From Gemmatimonadota bacterium (GTDB taxonomy: Bacteria; Gemmatimonadota; Gemmatimonadetes; Longimicrobiales; Gaopeijiaceae): a DNA stretch of 64,000 bases. Below are positions 1-8,121 of this stretch, piece by piece. Made by a program: the position numbers and the translations under genes. Under the pieces are notes generated by a model, which was not told the origin of the DNA, did not search any database, and saw only the letters and a list, made by a program, of their open reading frames with translations. Location of the stretch: contig JAWKQN010000011.1 of NCBI GenBank assembly GCA_041390125.1, forward strand, positions 1 through 64,000, in the 5' to 3' direction. The first letter of the stretch is position 1. Every line of letters starts with the position of its first letter.

Positions 1-74
1 AGCTCCACCGTGGCTGCGAGACCGGCCAACCCGGCGCCCACCACGATGGCGTCCGCGTACAGAGGGCGGTTCAC
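1..74 (-). CDS. FAD-dependent oxidoreductase, N-terminal fragment
   Basis: Only the first 24 or so codons are inside the window; the rest lies beyond position 1. The reading frame starts with GTG at 74 and gives a short polar lead followed by IVVGAGLAGLAA, the dinucleotide-binding beta-alpha-beta signature (GxGxxG) of FAD-linked oxidoreductases. The DAIVVGAGLAGL form is typical of flavoprotein dehydrogenases of the 3-ketosteroid dehydrogenase/fumarate reductase type, but the fragment is too short to assign a substrate. The GTG overlaps the TGA of the upstream acetyltransferase gene (GTGA, 71-74), so the two are probably translationally coupled. Confidence 0.7.
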   Translation of the reverse strand, partial: MNRPLYADAIVVGAGLAGLAATVE

Positions 75-934
75 TCCACGCCGCCCTCGCCCGCGGGCGT
101 CGCGACCAGGAGGGCGCGTACGTAGAGCAACTCGAATCCGTTGCGCCGCGCGTTCTCGTGGGACGTGGAGCCGGGCTGGGTGGTGACCGTGGCTACGTCG
201 CAGTCTACGCGCCGCGCATCGGTCAGACGCCGCGTCAGCAGCGCGGCCTGGACGCCCCGGCGCCGAAGCGCCGGCACGGTGGCAGCGCCTGTCAGCTGCG
301 CCACGCCGTCCACCGCTCGCATGCTGGCGGCGCCTGCGGGCCGACCGTCGACCCACGCCAGATAGCGCACGAAACCGGGCGCTCGCGCCAGGTCTCCCAG
401 GATCTCCTCCAGGGTGGCGCGGGCGAATTCCTCGTGGGCGGGCACACCCGCACCGTCCGGCGTGAGGAATCCGGCCACAAGGGTGTCGAGCCAGACCCGG
501 AAGTCCTCCTCCCCGCTCTCGACCACCTGGATGGGGACGCCGGACGGCGTCCGATCGGCCGGGAGGTCCTCCCTGGGGTCGAGACCCAGGACGTTCTCGA
601 AGCCCACGAGGTGGTAGCCGCGTCCGGTGAGCATCGGCGCGATGCCGGGGTGCGCGAGCGTGGCGAGCTCCACCTGCACGGAGCACCCCCGCTCCGCGTA
701 GAAGCGCTCGACCGCCGCCAGCGGCTCGGGCTCCAGCGCTCCGGCGAAGCCCACCCCGGCCACCTTGTTGAGAGGAGATCCGTCGCCCGACCAGCTCGCG
801 ACGCCACCGCCGAGCGGAAGGATGGTGGCGCCATGCTCCGGGTGCGCTTCGGCGACCGCGGCCACGGCCTCCCGCAGAAGTGCACACTCCGCGCGCTCGA
901 TGCGCGCTGCGAGCTCCGTGGATGCGAAGGGCAT
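71..934 (-). CDS. GNAT family N-acetyltransferase
   Basis: A 287-residue protein of the GCN5-related N-acetyltransferase superfamily, which transfers acetyl from acetyl-CoA to an amine. The acetyl-CoA-binding signature RRRGVQAALL lies around residues 225-235, followed by the usual C-terminal NARRNGFELLY segment, where Asn and Tyr are typical of motif B. The N-terminal half (LGGGVASW, PLNKVAGVGF, RGYHLVGFENVLG) is the other conserved region of this GNAT subgroup, whose substrate is unknown to me. I start at ATG 934; an in-frame TTG at 952 would add six residues. Neither start has a clear Shine-Dalgarno sequence. It is the upstream partner of the flavoprotein fragment, overlapping it by 4 bases. 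Confidence 0.8.
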   Translation of the reverse strand: MPFASTELAARIERAECALLREAVAAVAEAHPEHGATILPLGGGVASWSGDGSPLNKVAGVGFAGALEPEPLAAVERFYAERGCSVQVELATLAHPGIAPMLTGRGYHLVGFENVLGLDPREDLPADRTPSGVPIQVVESGEEDFRVWLDTLVAGFLTPDGAGVPAHEEFARATLEEILGDLARAPGFVRYLAWVDGRPAGAASMRAVDGVAQLTGAATVPALRRRGVQAALLTRRLTDARRVDCDVATVTTQPGSTSHENARRNGFELLYVRALLVATPAGEGGVE

Positions 935-971
935 GCTCAGGTCGGTGCGCAACGTGGCGGGGCAGGGCGTC

Positions 972-1529
972 TCAGTTCATGCGCGGATCGTAGGGCATGC
1001 GCGACAGCAGCCGGTACTCCGGTCCCTTACGGGCCACGACCCGACTCCACAACAAGTCGGGCGCATCGGTGAAGACGTCGTCCGCTCGCGCGGGCTCGAC
1101 CAGCCAGCTGTCCTGGTCCATCTCCGCCTCCAACTGGCCCGCTCCCCACCCGGCGTAGCCGGCGTACACGCGGGCGCGCACCAGGAACGGTGCGACGTCC
1201 TCGGAGACGTTGCCCACCAGGAACCCCACCGCGTCGAAGACCAGGATGTCGGCGAGCTCGGGTCGGGACAGCTCCACCAACAACACCGGACCGCTCGGCT
1301 GCACGGGTCCGCCCTGGTAGAGCAAGGCGCCGTCCGGCACGAGCCTCTCGAGCGCAGGCACCGCCTGTGCGACCGTCACGTCGCGCGGTCGGTTCAGGAT
1401 CACCCCGAGGGCTCCTTCCTCGTTGTGCTCTCCGATCAGCACGACGGTGTGGCGGAAGTTGGGGTCGTACAATCCACCACTGGAGATGAGCAGCTTTCCC
1501 TTGAGACTCTCCACGCGTTCCGTTCCCAT
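972..1529 (-). CDS. yqgE: YqgE/AlgH family protein
   Basis: A 185-residue protein matching the UPF0301/AlgH family in length and along its whole sequence. It has the N-terminal KGKLLISSGGLYDPNF block, then VVLIGEHNEEGALGVILNRP, a central YQGGPV element and the late YAGYAGWGAGQLEAEM block. AlgH was linked genetically to alginate regulation in Pseudomonas, but the biochemical role of the family is not settled. I start at ATG 1529 because the conserved region begins within a few residues. The longer frame to 1820 would run into the neighbouring plus-strand gene and encodes low-quality sequence. No strong Shine-Dalgarno is visible. The stop lies 38 bases before the acetyltransferase start, so they may share a transcript. 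Confidence 0.88.
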   Translation of the reverse strand: MGTERVESLKGKLLISSGGLYDPNFRHTVVLIGEHNEEGALGVILNRPRDVTVAQAVPALERLVPDGALLYQGGPVQPSGPVLLVELSRPELADILVFDAVGFLVGNVSEDVAPFLVRARVYAGYAGWGAGQLEAEMDQDSWLVEPARADDVFTDAPDLLWSRVVARKGPEYRLLSRMPYDPRMN

Positions 1530-1678
1530 CGAGCGGGCCCGCTGGTTGCGACGGGAAGCTAGACCCGGTGCGGGCGGGACGCTACGATGCGGCCGGGTAG
1601 ACCGGCCCGCCCCGTGCGCCCTGCTCCCCATGGGGTCTCCACGGTTCCCTCGCACCCGGGTCCTCCACGAGGCTGCTC

Positions 1679-2281
1679 GTGCGAACCTGCTCCGCCTCGA
1701 GACGCTCGCTCGCGCACACCTTCGCGCGCGCAGCGCGGTCCACGCTGATCCTCGCGGCCCTCGCGGCTCCCGGGCTGCTGTCGGCACAATCGCCCTGGCC
1801 CGTTTCCATCGAAGCGACACTCGGCGTGGGCGCAGGCCGCACCCGCGGTGAGTACCGGAGCAACGACAGTGGCCTGGCCGGGGACCTGTTGGTGGGGCTG
1901 CGACTGCGTCCGACGGCGCGGGGCGCGCTGGCCGCCGCCGTGGGCGTAGGCGTGCAGGGAGCGGGAGAGACGGACCTGGTATGTCTCCCCGCCTCCAGCG
2001 GGGGCTGCGTCCCCTCGTTCCCGGAGTTCGAGATCGCGGCCGTGCTCGTGGGCTGGGAGACGGCGAGCACCGACCTCCGCGTCCTCGGGGGACCCGCGGC
2101 CGTGCGCGCGTACGGCGACTGGGACGACATCCGTCTGGGCCTCCAGGGCCGCGTCGATGTCACGCGTCCCATGATCGGTCGCCTGGCCGTGCTTCTCGCC
2201 GGGCGCGGCCTCGTCGTCCCGTCCTACGATGGCGATTCGTTCCACATGATCTCGGTGGCGCTGGGCCTCCGCCTGCGCTGA
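1679..2281 (+). CDS. Hypothetical exported protein, outer-membrane-like
   Basis: Two hundred residues starting at GTG 1679. A basic N-terminus with a hydrophobic stretch ends at LLSAQS, consistent with a Sec signal peptide cleaved after residues around 36. The rest alternates short hydrophobic and glycine-rich segments (TLGVGAGRTRGEY, LLVGLRLRPTARGALAAAVGVGV) and ends MISVALGLRLR. That pattern, with a terminal amphipathic strand, suggests a small outer-membrane beta-barrel, though I recognise no named family. It is divergent from yqgE with 149 bases between the starts, so the two promoters share that gap. Function is unknown. Confidence 0.65.
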   Translation: MRTCSASRRSLAHTFARAARSTLILAALAAPGLLSAQSPWPVSIEATLGVGAGRTRGEYRSNDSGLAGDLLVGLRLRPTARGALAAAVGVGVQGAGETDLVCLPASSGGCVPSFPEFEIAAVLVGWETASTDLRVLGGPAAVRAYGDWDDIRLGLQGRVDVTRPMIGRLAVLLAGRGLVVPSYDGDSFHMISVALGLRLR

Positions 2282-2362
2282 CCGACGGACCGGGACGCGC
2301 GCACAGCGGCCGGGGACCGCCGGCCCATCCGCATCCTACCCGCCCCTCGAGCCACGGAATCC

Positions 2363-2866
2363 ATGACTGCCGACGAGATCATCGCGCTGCTGGATCTGCG
2401 CCCCCATCCCGCGGAGGGCGGCTACTTCCGGGAGACCTACCGGAGCGGCGGCGAGTCCGAGCCGGGCGCACCCTTCTCCGGCCCCCGCTCCTGGTCCACC
2501 GCGATCTACTACCTCCTCACGCCGGCGACCTTCTCCTCCCTGCACCGACTGCCCGGCGACGAGGTCTTCCATTTCTACCTCGGAGATCCGGTCGAGATGC
2601 TGGAGCTGCTCCCCGATGGACGGGAACGGCTGACCGTGCTCGGTCCGGACGTTCCGTCGATGACGCTGCAACACGTCGTGCCGGGTGGCACGTGGCAGGG
2701 CTCCCGGCTCGTGGCCGGCGGCCGCTGGGCCCTCCTCGGCACCACCATGGCGCCGGGCTTCGCGTACGAGGACTACGAGACGGGGACGCCCGCACTCCTG
2801 GAGCGGTTCACCCACCATCGCGCGCTCGCGCATGCGCTGCTACCGCCTGCGGTCGGCGGGTCCTGA
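2363..2866 (+). CDS. DUF985 cupin protein
   Basis: A 167-residue cupin of the DUF985 family. The N-terminal HPAEGGYFRETYRS is the most diagnostic block, followed by STAIYYLLTPATFSSLHRL with a likely metal-binding His, then GDEVFHFYLGDPVEML. The C-terminal VVPGGTWQGSRL and ALLGTTMAPGF complete the double-stranded beta-helix. Members bind divalent metal and often a sugar-nucleotide-like ligand, but no reaction is established for most. The gene stands alone on the plus strand, 81 bases after the previous hypothetical gene, and converges with the reductase gene downstream. Confidence 0.88.
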   Translation: MTADEIIALLDLRPHPAEGGYFRETYRSGGESEPGAPFSGPRSWSTAIYYLLTPATFSSLHRLPGDEVFHFYLGDPVEMLELLPDGRERLTVLGPDVPSMTLQHVVPGGTWQGSRLVAGGRWALLGTTMAPGFAYEDYETGTPALLERFTHHRALAHALLPPAVGGS

Positions 2867-2939
2867 ATCGGGCCCGGCGCGGCCGCGTGGCGACGCTCGA
2901 AAGCCATTCCAGAAATGCGCGGCCGCTCTCTCCCTGCGC

Positions 2940-3491
2940 TCATCCCTCGCGGCCCGGCACCGTGTAGCGCACCTCCACCATCGCCCCGTACTGCCGCACG
3001 TCCGTGAGCTGGAGCGGGGGGATGGCGATGCGGCGCGGCAGCAGCGGCGCTCCGCGGCCCAGCGTGACCGGCACGATCTGGATGATCAGCTCGTCCAGGA
3101 GACCCGCGTCATGGAACTGCCCCGCCAGCTCGCCGCCGCCGACGACCCACACGTTCTTCCCGCCGGCCACCTCGGCCATCTCCGCGTGCACGGGCCGCAC
3201 GTCTCCGCGCACGAAGCGCACATCCGCACCCGGGTGCACGGGCAGATCCCGGTGCGTGAAGACCCACGTGGGCTGCTCGTACATCCAGGGCTGAGGCGTA
3301 TCGTCCTGTGACAGATAGCGGACCACCCACTCGTAGGTGTGGGCACCCATCGCCAGCGCGCCCACGTCACGGATGAACCCGGGATAGCTCGTCTCGACCG
3401 GATCGCCCATCTGCATCAGCCAGTCGAGCGAGTGGTTCTCGTCGGCGATGAAGCCGTCGAGGGTCGAGGCGCCGTAGTACTGGGTCTTCAT
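2940..3491 (-). CDS. Dihydrofolate reductase family protein (RibD C-terminal-like)
   Basis: A 183-residue member of the RibD C-terminal/DHFR-like superfamily of NAD(P)H-dependent reductases. It opens with QYYGASTLDGFIAD, the standard first strand and helix, and has MGAHTYEW in the middle and NVWVVGGGELAGQFHDAGLLD as the nucleotide-binding loop. The substrate is unknown; members range from riboflavin precursor reductases to uncharacterised stress proteins. Two in-frame ATGs exist at 3497 and 3491. An AGGGA lies directly before the first, which puts it six bases from the second, so I choose 3491. It converges with the DUF985 gene, which ends 73 bases away. Confidence 0.85.
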   Translation of the reverse strand: MKTQYYGASTLDGFIADENHSLDWLMQMGDPVETSYPGFIRDVGALAMGAHTYEWVVRYLSQDDTPQPWMYEQPTWVFTHRDLPVHPGADVRFVRGDVRPVHAEMAEVAGGKNVWVVGGGELAGQFHDAGLLDELIIQIVPVTLGRGAPLLPRRIAIPPLQLTDVRQYGAMVEVRYTVPGREG

Positions 3492-3698
3492 GGACATTCC
3501 CTGGGGAAGCGTGGATCGGGCGCCGGAAGGTGGGGAGCGCCGCGCGCGGGCGCGACCACCCGCTCGCGGGCTGGCCCGGACCCCGGTCCAGAAGCCATGC
3601 TGAGGAGGCGTGGCCGCTCCACCTCCGCGGCACGCGCGGACGGGGACAGGACCCGCCGGTGCCTCGTGCCTGCCTGGATGGCAAGGAGATGCGATCCC

Positions 3699-4223
3699 GT
3701 GGACTTCGATCTCGACGATGCCGTCCGCATCCTGGAGCGCACACCCGCCCTGCTCCGCACGTGGTTGTCGGGTCTGCCGGAGGCATGGATCCGCGCCGAC
3801 GAAGGCCCCGAGACGTGGAGTGCGTTCGCCGTCGTGGGGCATCTCCTGGACGGGGACGAGACGGACTGGATGACACGGGTGCACCGCATCCTGGGTCCGC
3901 CCGAGGAGCGCCGCTTCAAGCCCTACGACCGCTTCCGGCACCTGGCGCGCAACCGCGACCGCACGCTCCCGGAGCTGCTCGACGCCTTTGCGACGCTCCG
4001 GGCGGAGAACCTGCGGGCCCTGACGGCGCTCGAGCTGGGTCCCGCCGACCTCGCGCGCACGGGCATCCATCCCGAGTTCGGCGAGGTGACCCTGGCGCAG
4101 CTGCTGGCCACCTGGGTGGCGCACGACCTGGGACACATCGCCCAGATCGCGCGCGTGCTCGCCAAGCAGTACCGCACCGCGGTCGGTCCCTGGACGGCCT
4201 ACCTCCCGGTCCTGACGCGCTGA
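3699..4223 (+). CDS. DinB family protein
   Basis: A 174-residue four-helix-bundle protein of the DinB/YfiT-like family. Its three metal-ligand histidines are visible: one in VVGHLLDGDETDW and two in WVAHDLGHIAQI (HxxxH). DinB-like proteins bind zinc or nickel, and some are thiol-dependent transferases using mycothiol or bacillithiol; no substrate can be inferred here. I choose GTG 3699 because AAGGAG lies ten bases upstream; an in-frame ATG at 3678 lacks any ribosome binding site. The stop is seven bases before the next gene, making this the likely first gene of a five-gene operon extending to 6825. Confidence 0.85.
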   Translation: MDFDLDDAVRILERTPALLRTWLSGLPEAWIRADEGPETWSAFAVVGHLLDGDETDWMTRVHRILGPPEERRFKPYDRFRHLARNRDRTLPELLDAFATLRAENLRALTALELGPADLARTGIHPEFGEVTLAQLLATWVAHDLGHIAQIARVLAKQYRTAVGPWTAYLPVLTR

Positions 4224-4230
4224 GGCCTCC

Positions 4231-4815
4231 GTGGACCGCTCGGTGCCTCCTTTCGTGGGCCCCACCGCGGGCTCGTGGATCCGGGCCAGCGCTCTGGGCT
4301 GGTGGCTCGGGTTCGTCTTGCTGGTGCCCTTGCTGATCCTCCCGGGGGCCATCGGACTGGGAGATTTGCAGAGCTCGCTGGGACTGGGGATGGGGGCCGG
4401 TGTCGGGTTCCTGCAGGGCCGACGACTCGGCGAGCATCGTCGCTCGTGGACCCTCCGCACGGCGTTCGGGCTCGCGCTGCCGTTCGCGGTGGTCGACGTC
4501 GCCCAACGGATCGATCCGACCGTTCCGTACTCCCTCGCGGCCTGTGTGCTGGTGGGCGGGATCGTCGTCGGCCTGCTGCAGGCCCCGCTCGTCGCCCCCA
4601 CCCGGAGGGCACGTCTGCTCTGGGTGGTCACCTCCACGCTGGCCTGGGGTCTGGCCGCGGCCACCGTTCCGGTCGCGGACGGCCTGCCGCGCATCCCCGG
4701 TCTGGTCGGCGCGGCGCGGTACCTCGCGGTGGTGCTGTCGGGCGGGATCCTGCTGGGGCTGGTGCAGGCGGCGGTGATCGGCCGCCTCCCCCGCGCGGCC
4801 TGGGGCCCGGCCTGA
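4231..4815 (+). CDS. Hypothetical integral membrane protein
   Basis: A 194-residue protein, mostly hydrophobic, with about six likely membrane spans. A repeated element links spans to polar turns: GAGVGFLQGRRL, VGLLQAPLV and LGLVQAAVI each place Gly and Gln one helix turn apart. This suggests internally duplicated helical hairpins. I recognise no transporter or enzyme motif. It starts with GTG at 4231, seven bases after the DinB stop. Its TGA overlaps the next ATG (ATGA, 4813-4817), so expression is probably coupled to the downstream acetyltransferase. Function unknown. Confidence 0.7.
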   Translation: MDRSVPPFVGPTAGSWIRASALGWWLGFVLLVPLLILPGAIGLGDLQSSLGLGMGAGVGFLQGRRLGEHRRSWTLRTAFGLALPFAVVDVAQRIDPTVPYSLAACVLVGGIVVGLLQAPLVAPTRRARLLWVVTSTLAWGLAAATVPVADGLPRIPGLVGAARYLAVVLSGGILLGLVQAAVIGRLPRAAWGPA

Positions 4816-5291
4816 TGGACGGGGTCACGGTGCGGAGCGCCCGGTCGGAGGATCTGCCGGCGCTGGTCCGGCTGCTCGCGAACGATCCCCTCGGCGCCAC
4901 GCGGGAGCGGCCCACGCAGGAGCCGTCGGAGCGATATCTCCGCGCGTTCGCCGCCATCGACGCCGACCCCGCACACGAGCTCCTGGTGGCGGAGGTCGAC
5001 CGTGTGGTGTGTGGCTGCCTCCAGGTCTCGTTCCTGCCCCATCTCACGTACGAGGGCGGATGGCGGGCCCAGGTCGAGGGGGTGCGCGTGGATCCGTCGG
5101 TTCGCGGCCGCGGCATCGGTCGCCTGCTGTTCAACGAGGTGATCGCCCGGGCCCGGGCTCGGGGCTGCCACCTGGTGCAGCTCACCACCGACGCGCGTCG
5201 GCCCGAGGCGCTGGCCTTCTACGAGGCCCTGGGCTTCCAGCACACGCACCACGGACTGAAGCTCCACCTGGGAGAGGAGCCCCGCGCATGA
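4815..5291 (+). CDS. GNAT family N-acetyltransferase
   Basis: A 158-residue single-domain GNAT acetyltransferase. Motif A is complete: VEGVRVDPSVRGRGIGRLLF, containing the R-G-x-G-I-G pyrophosphate loop. The C-terminal RRPEALAFYEALGFQ is the classic end of the fold, with Tyr positioned as the general acid. The N-terminus (VTVRSARSEDLPALVRLLAN) is a standard GNAT start. It is closest to the group annotated as acting on small molecules or amino acids, but the substrate cannot be read. It is embedded in the operon by 4-base overlaps at both ends (ATGA at 4815 and at 5288). Confidence 0.88.
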   Translation: MDGVTVRSARSEDLPALVRLLANDPLGATRERPTQEPSERYLRAFAAIDADPAHELLVAEVDRVVCGCLQVSFLPHLTYEGGWRAQVEGVRVDPSVRGRGIGRLLFNEVIARARARGCHLVQLTTDARRPEALAFYEALGFQHTHHGLKLHLGEEPRA

Positions 5292-6076
5292 GCGATAGAA
5301 GCGGTGCATCGATAGGGGCGGCCGCCACCCGTGCACCGGCTCGGCGCGCGCGCGGTGTGCTCGCCGCCGTCCTGCTGGCGGCGTGCGCACCCGCCACCTA
5401 CGGGGGGACCACGGCCGTGCCCGACCTCTGGCTCGAGGACACGGGCTTCCCCGAGCGAGCCCACTGGCCGGGCGTCCTGTTCCACCGCGCCCGGACGGAC
5501 ATCCCCCCGCGGCCCGGGCTCGATCGCCTGCTGGACGAACAGCCTGCCCTGGAGGTCCGTCCGGTCGGCGTGGCTGACCTGGGCGTGTGGTTGGTCCAGG
5601 GTGGCACGAGCTGTCCGCTCACGGTCTACCTGAACGGGGAGCGGCTGATGCAGCGCGGCGATCGGAAACCGCTGGGCACGCTCGTCCCGCTCGCGTCGCT
5701 GGACGCGCTGGAGGCATATGCGGGGAGCGACGGGCCGGCGCTGGCCCCCGACGGATGCGGCGTGCTGCTCCTGTGGGCCGAGCGGCGATCGCGGCCCGAG
5801 CGCGCCTTCCGGGGCGCGGTGGACGGCCGGCTCACGGGCAACGGCGCCAGCCGCGTGGACGCGGTGCGCCTCACGCAGGTGGGCTCCCTGCCGGTGCCGG
5901 TGACAGACGGCCGCTTCCACCTGCCCGGGCTGCGACCGGGCCGCTACCGGGTGGAGGTGCTCGAGGACGGGCGCGTACTCCTCTCGCAGCCGGTGCGGGT
6001 GTGGGCCCATCAGACCGCGGAGGTCGCGATCGACGTGGAGACCCGACCGTCCCGGGATCGCGCGGTGCGGCGATGA
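5288..6076 (+). CDS. Hypothetical lipoprotein with C-terminal Ig-like domain
   Basis: A 262-residue protein with a lipobox, LLAAC, so Cys33 would be the lipidated N-terminal residue and the protein is membrane-anchored outside the cytoplasm. The first two thirds (PDLWLEDTGFPER, ADLGVWLVQGGTSCPLTVYLNG) match no family I know. The last 70 or so residues (VTDGRFHLPGLRPGRYRVEV) look like the carboxypeptidase regulatory-like/prealbumin beta-sandwich found in many exported proteins. It overlaps both neighbours by the ATGA pattern. A role in the operon cannot be deduced. Confidence 0.65.
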   Translation: MSDRSGASIGAAATRAPARRARGVLAAVLLAACAPATYGGTTAVPDLWLEDTGFPERAHWPGVLFHRARTDIPPRPGLDRLLDEQPALEVRPVGVADLGVWLVQGGTSCPLTVYLNGERLMQRGDRKPLGTLVPLASLDALEAYAGSDGPALAPDGCGVLLLWAERRSRPERAFRGAVDGRLTGNGASRVDAVRLTQVGSLPVPVTDGRFHLPGLRPGRYRVEVLEDGRVLLSQPVRVWAHQTAEVAIDVETRPSRDRAVRR

Positions 6077-6825
6077 GCGCCGCACACGAGGCGGGACCCG
6101 CGCTCTACCACGCGCTGGCCGGGTGGTGGCCGCTCATGTCGTCCCCGGCGGACTACGAGGAGGAGGCGGGCCTGTTCGGTGGGATCCTGGCGGAGCGTGT
6201 TCCGGACCGCCGTTCGCTTCTCGAGCTGGGGAGCGGAGGCGGAAACAACGCGTCCCACATGAAGGTGGCCTTCGAACGCGTCACGCTCGTGGACGTCGCA
6301 CCCGGCATGGTGGAGGTGAGTCGCGCCCTCAACCCGGAGTGCGAGCATCACGTGGGCGACATGCGCTCGGTCCGGCTGGGCGAGATGTTCGATTGCGTCT
6401 TCATCCACGACGCGATCTGCTACATGACCACCGTCGAGGATCTGCGGCGCGCCGTCGAGACCGCCTGGGTCCATTGCCGGCCCGGTGGCGTGGCGCTCTT
6501 CGTCCCGGACTACGTGGCCGAGACGTTCCGGCCCGACACGTCCAGCGGGGGCCACGATGGGGAGGACCGCGCGCTGCGCTACCTGGCCTGGAGCTGGGAC
6601 CCGGATCCCGCCGACACCACGTTCCTGGTGGACTATGCGTACCTGCTCCGGGACCCGGAGGGCGGCACGCGCGTGGTGCACGATCGCCACGAGGAGGGGC
6701 TCTTTCCCCAGGCCGCGTGGGAGGCGACGCTGCGTGAGATCGGCTTCACGCCCGAGGTGGTGCGCGTCGATCACAGCGAGGTGGACTACCCGCTCCTCGC
6801 CTTCGTGGGTCGCCGCCCCGCCTGA
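6073..6825 (+). CDS. Class I SAM-dependent methyltransferase
   Basis: A 250-residue methyltransferase. Motif I is LLELGSGGGNNASHM (around residues 44-58), followed by VTLVDVAPGMVEVSR carrying the acidic ribose-binding residue, then the motif II/III region DCVFIHDAICYM and RPGGVALFVPDYV. The family binds S-adenosylmethionine in the cytoplasm; the acceptor is not evident. Similar proteins are annotated generically as methyltransferase-domain (type 11/25) enzymes. It ends the operon begun by the DinB gene and overlaps the lipoprotein stop by four bases. Confidence 0.85.
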   Translation: MSAAHEAGPALYHALAGWWPLMSSPADYEEEAGLFGGILAERVPDRRSLLELGSGGGNNASHMKVAFERVTLVDVAPGMVEVSRALNPECEHHVGDMRSVRLGEMFDCVFIHDAICYMTTVEDLRRAVETAWVHCRPGGVALFVPDYVAETFRPDTSSGGHDGEDRALRYLAWSWDPDPADTTFLVDYAYLLRDPEGGTRVVHDRHEEGLFPQAAWEATLREIGFTPEVVRVDHSEVDYPLLAFVGRRPA

Positions 6826-6919
6826 CCTCCGACCGGTCCGGATTGCAGCGGGTCGGGACGCGGCGCACTTTGCGGACGACGACGCGGGGGGCGTCGCGTT
6901 CCAGCGGAGAGGCAGCGAT

Positions 6920-8077
6920 ATGCAGATGCAGCGCGGTGGGCGGTCCTGGACGGTCACAGGTGGGCGCGCGTCGCTGACGACGCTGCTGGCGGCCCTGGCC
7001 GCGTGTGCGGGCGGATCGGAAGCCGCTCCGGCGGCGGATGCATCCGATCCATCGGGCGCACCCCGGTTCGAGGTGGATCCGAGCTGGCCGCAGGAGTTCC
7101 CCGACCTGTGGATCATGGGCTCGGTCACCGGCGTGTTCGTGGACGCCCGCAACCACGTCTGGATCACGCACCTTCCCGAGACGCTCACCCCCGAGGAGAC
7201 CTCGGCGGTGCAGGAGCCGCCCATCGGCACGTGCTGCCGGCCCGCGCCGTCCGTGATCGAGCTCGACCCGGAAGGCAATGTGCTGCAGGGCTGGGGCGAT
7301 CCGTCGCAGGACATCTCCGTTTATCCCCGCAATCCCCATGGCATCTTCGTCGACCACAACGACTACGTGTGGATCGGCACCTACCGCCACCACCGCGTGC
7401 AGAAGTTCACGCGCGGCGGGGAGCTGGTGCTGACGATCGGACGCTACGACGAGAACGGGGGCAGCAACGACCCGGAGCTGCTCGGCGGCCCGGCCGGGAT
7501 CTGGGTGGACCCGACCACCAACGAGGTGTTCATCGCGGACGGCTACACCAATCGACGCGTGATCGTCTACGACGGGGAGACGGGAGCCTACAAGCGGCAT
7601 TGGGGCGCCTACGGCGAGACGCCCGATGACGCCTACGAGGCCGGCGAGCGCAGCGCGGACGCCGAGCCGCCCCGGCAGTTCTCCACCGTGCACGGCATCA
7701 CCGGCTCCAACGACGGACTGATCTACGTCGCGGACCGCCGCGGCAACCGCATCCAGGTCTTCCGACAGGACGGCACCTTCGTGGCCGAGAAGACGGTGGC
7801 GCCGGCCACGCTGGCCTCGGGGTCCGCGTTCGTGCCCGTCCTGTCGCCGGATGCCGATCAGACCTGGCTGTACCTCGCGGACGGGACCAACCACAAGGTG
7901 TGGATCCTGCGCCGGAGCGACCTGGAGGTCGTGGGGGACTTCGGCCGGGGCGGCCGTCAGGTGGGGCAGTTCCTACGGCCCCACGGCATGAGCGTGGACG
8001 CGCAGGGCAATCTCTACGTCGGAGAGGCCTCCACCGGACGGCGCGTCCAGAAGTTCGTGCGGGTGGGCGGGGGCTGA
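6920..8077 (+). CDS. NHL-repeat beta-propeller lipoprotein
   Basis: A 385-residue exported protein with lipobox LAAC after a hydrophobic stretch. From about residue 55 it carries NHL-type repeats, such as GIFVDHNDYVWIGTYRHHRV, GIWVDPTTNEVFIADGY, LIYVADRRGNRIQVF and GMSVDAQGNLYVGE, which together would form a six-bladed propeller. Proteins of this type bind ligands or act as lyases (peptidyl-alpha-hydroxyglycine alpha-amidating lyase is a relative), but no catalytic set is clear. ATG 6920 has GGAGAGG about seven bases upstream. It converges with the next minus-strand gene, 44 bases apart. Confidence 0.85.
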   Translation: MQMQRGGRSWTVTGGRASLTTLLAALAACAGGSEAAPAADASDPSGAPRFEVDPSWPQEFPDLWIMGSVTGVFVDARNHVWITHLPETLTPEETSAVQEPPIGTCCRPAPSVIELDPEGNVLQGWGDPSQDISVYPRNPHGIFVDHNDYVWIGTYRHHRVQKFTRGGELVLTIGRYDENGGSNDPELLGGPAGIWVDPTTNEVFIADGYTNRRVIVYDGETGAYKRHWGAYGETPDDAYEAGERSADAEPPRQFSTVHGITGSNDGLIYVADRRGNRIQVFRQDGTFVAEKTVAPATLASGSAFVPVLSPDADQTWLYLADGTNHKVWILRRSDLEVVGDFGRGGRQVGQFLRPHGMSVDAQGNLYVGEASTGRRVQKFVRVGGG

Positions 8078-8121
8078 GAGGCCGCATCCCGACCGGACGT
8101 CCGGGAAGGAGAGAGGGCGCG

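Noticed and set aside
2940..5390. Very long minus-strand open frame of 816 codons through the DinB, membrane and GNAT genes
   Set aside because: Only its 3' end, the reductase, shows family motifs. The rest is low-complexity Arg/Pro/Ala sequence antisense to clear genes, a result of high G+C with few stop codons.
8093..8104. Palindrome CCGGACGTCCGG between the NHL and TPR-methyltransferase genes
   Set aside because: A 12-bp palindrome of this composition is expected often by chance in such G+C-rich DNA, and it lacks loop and U-run for a terminator.
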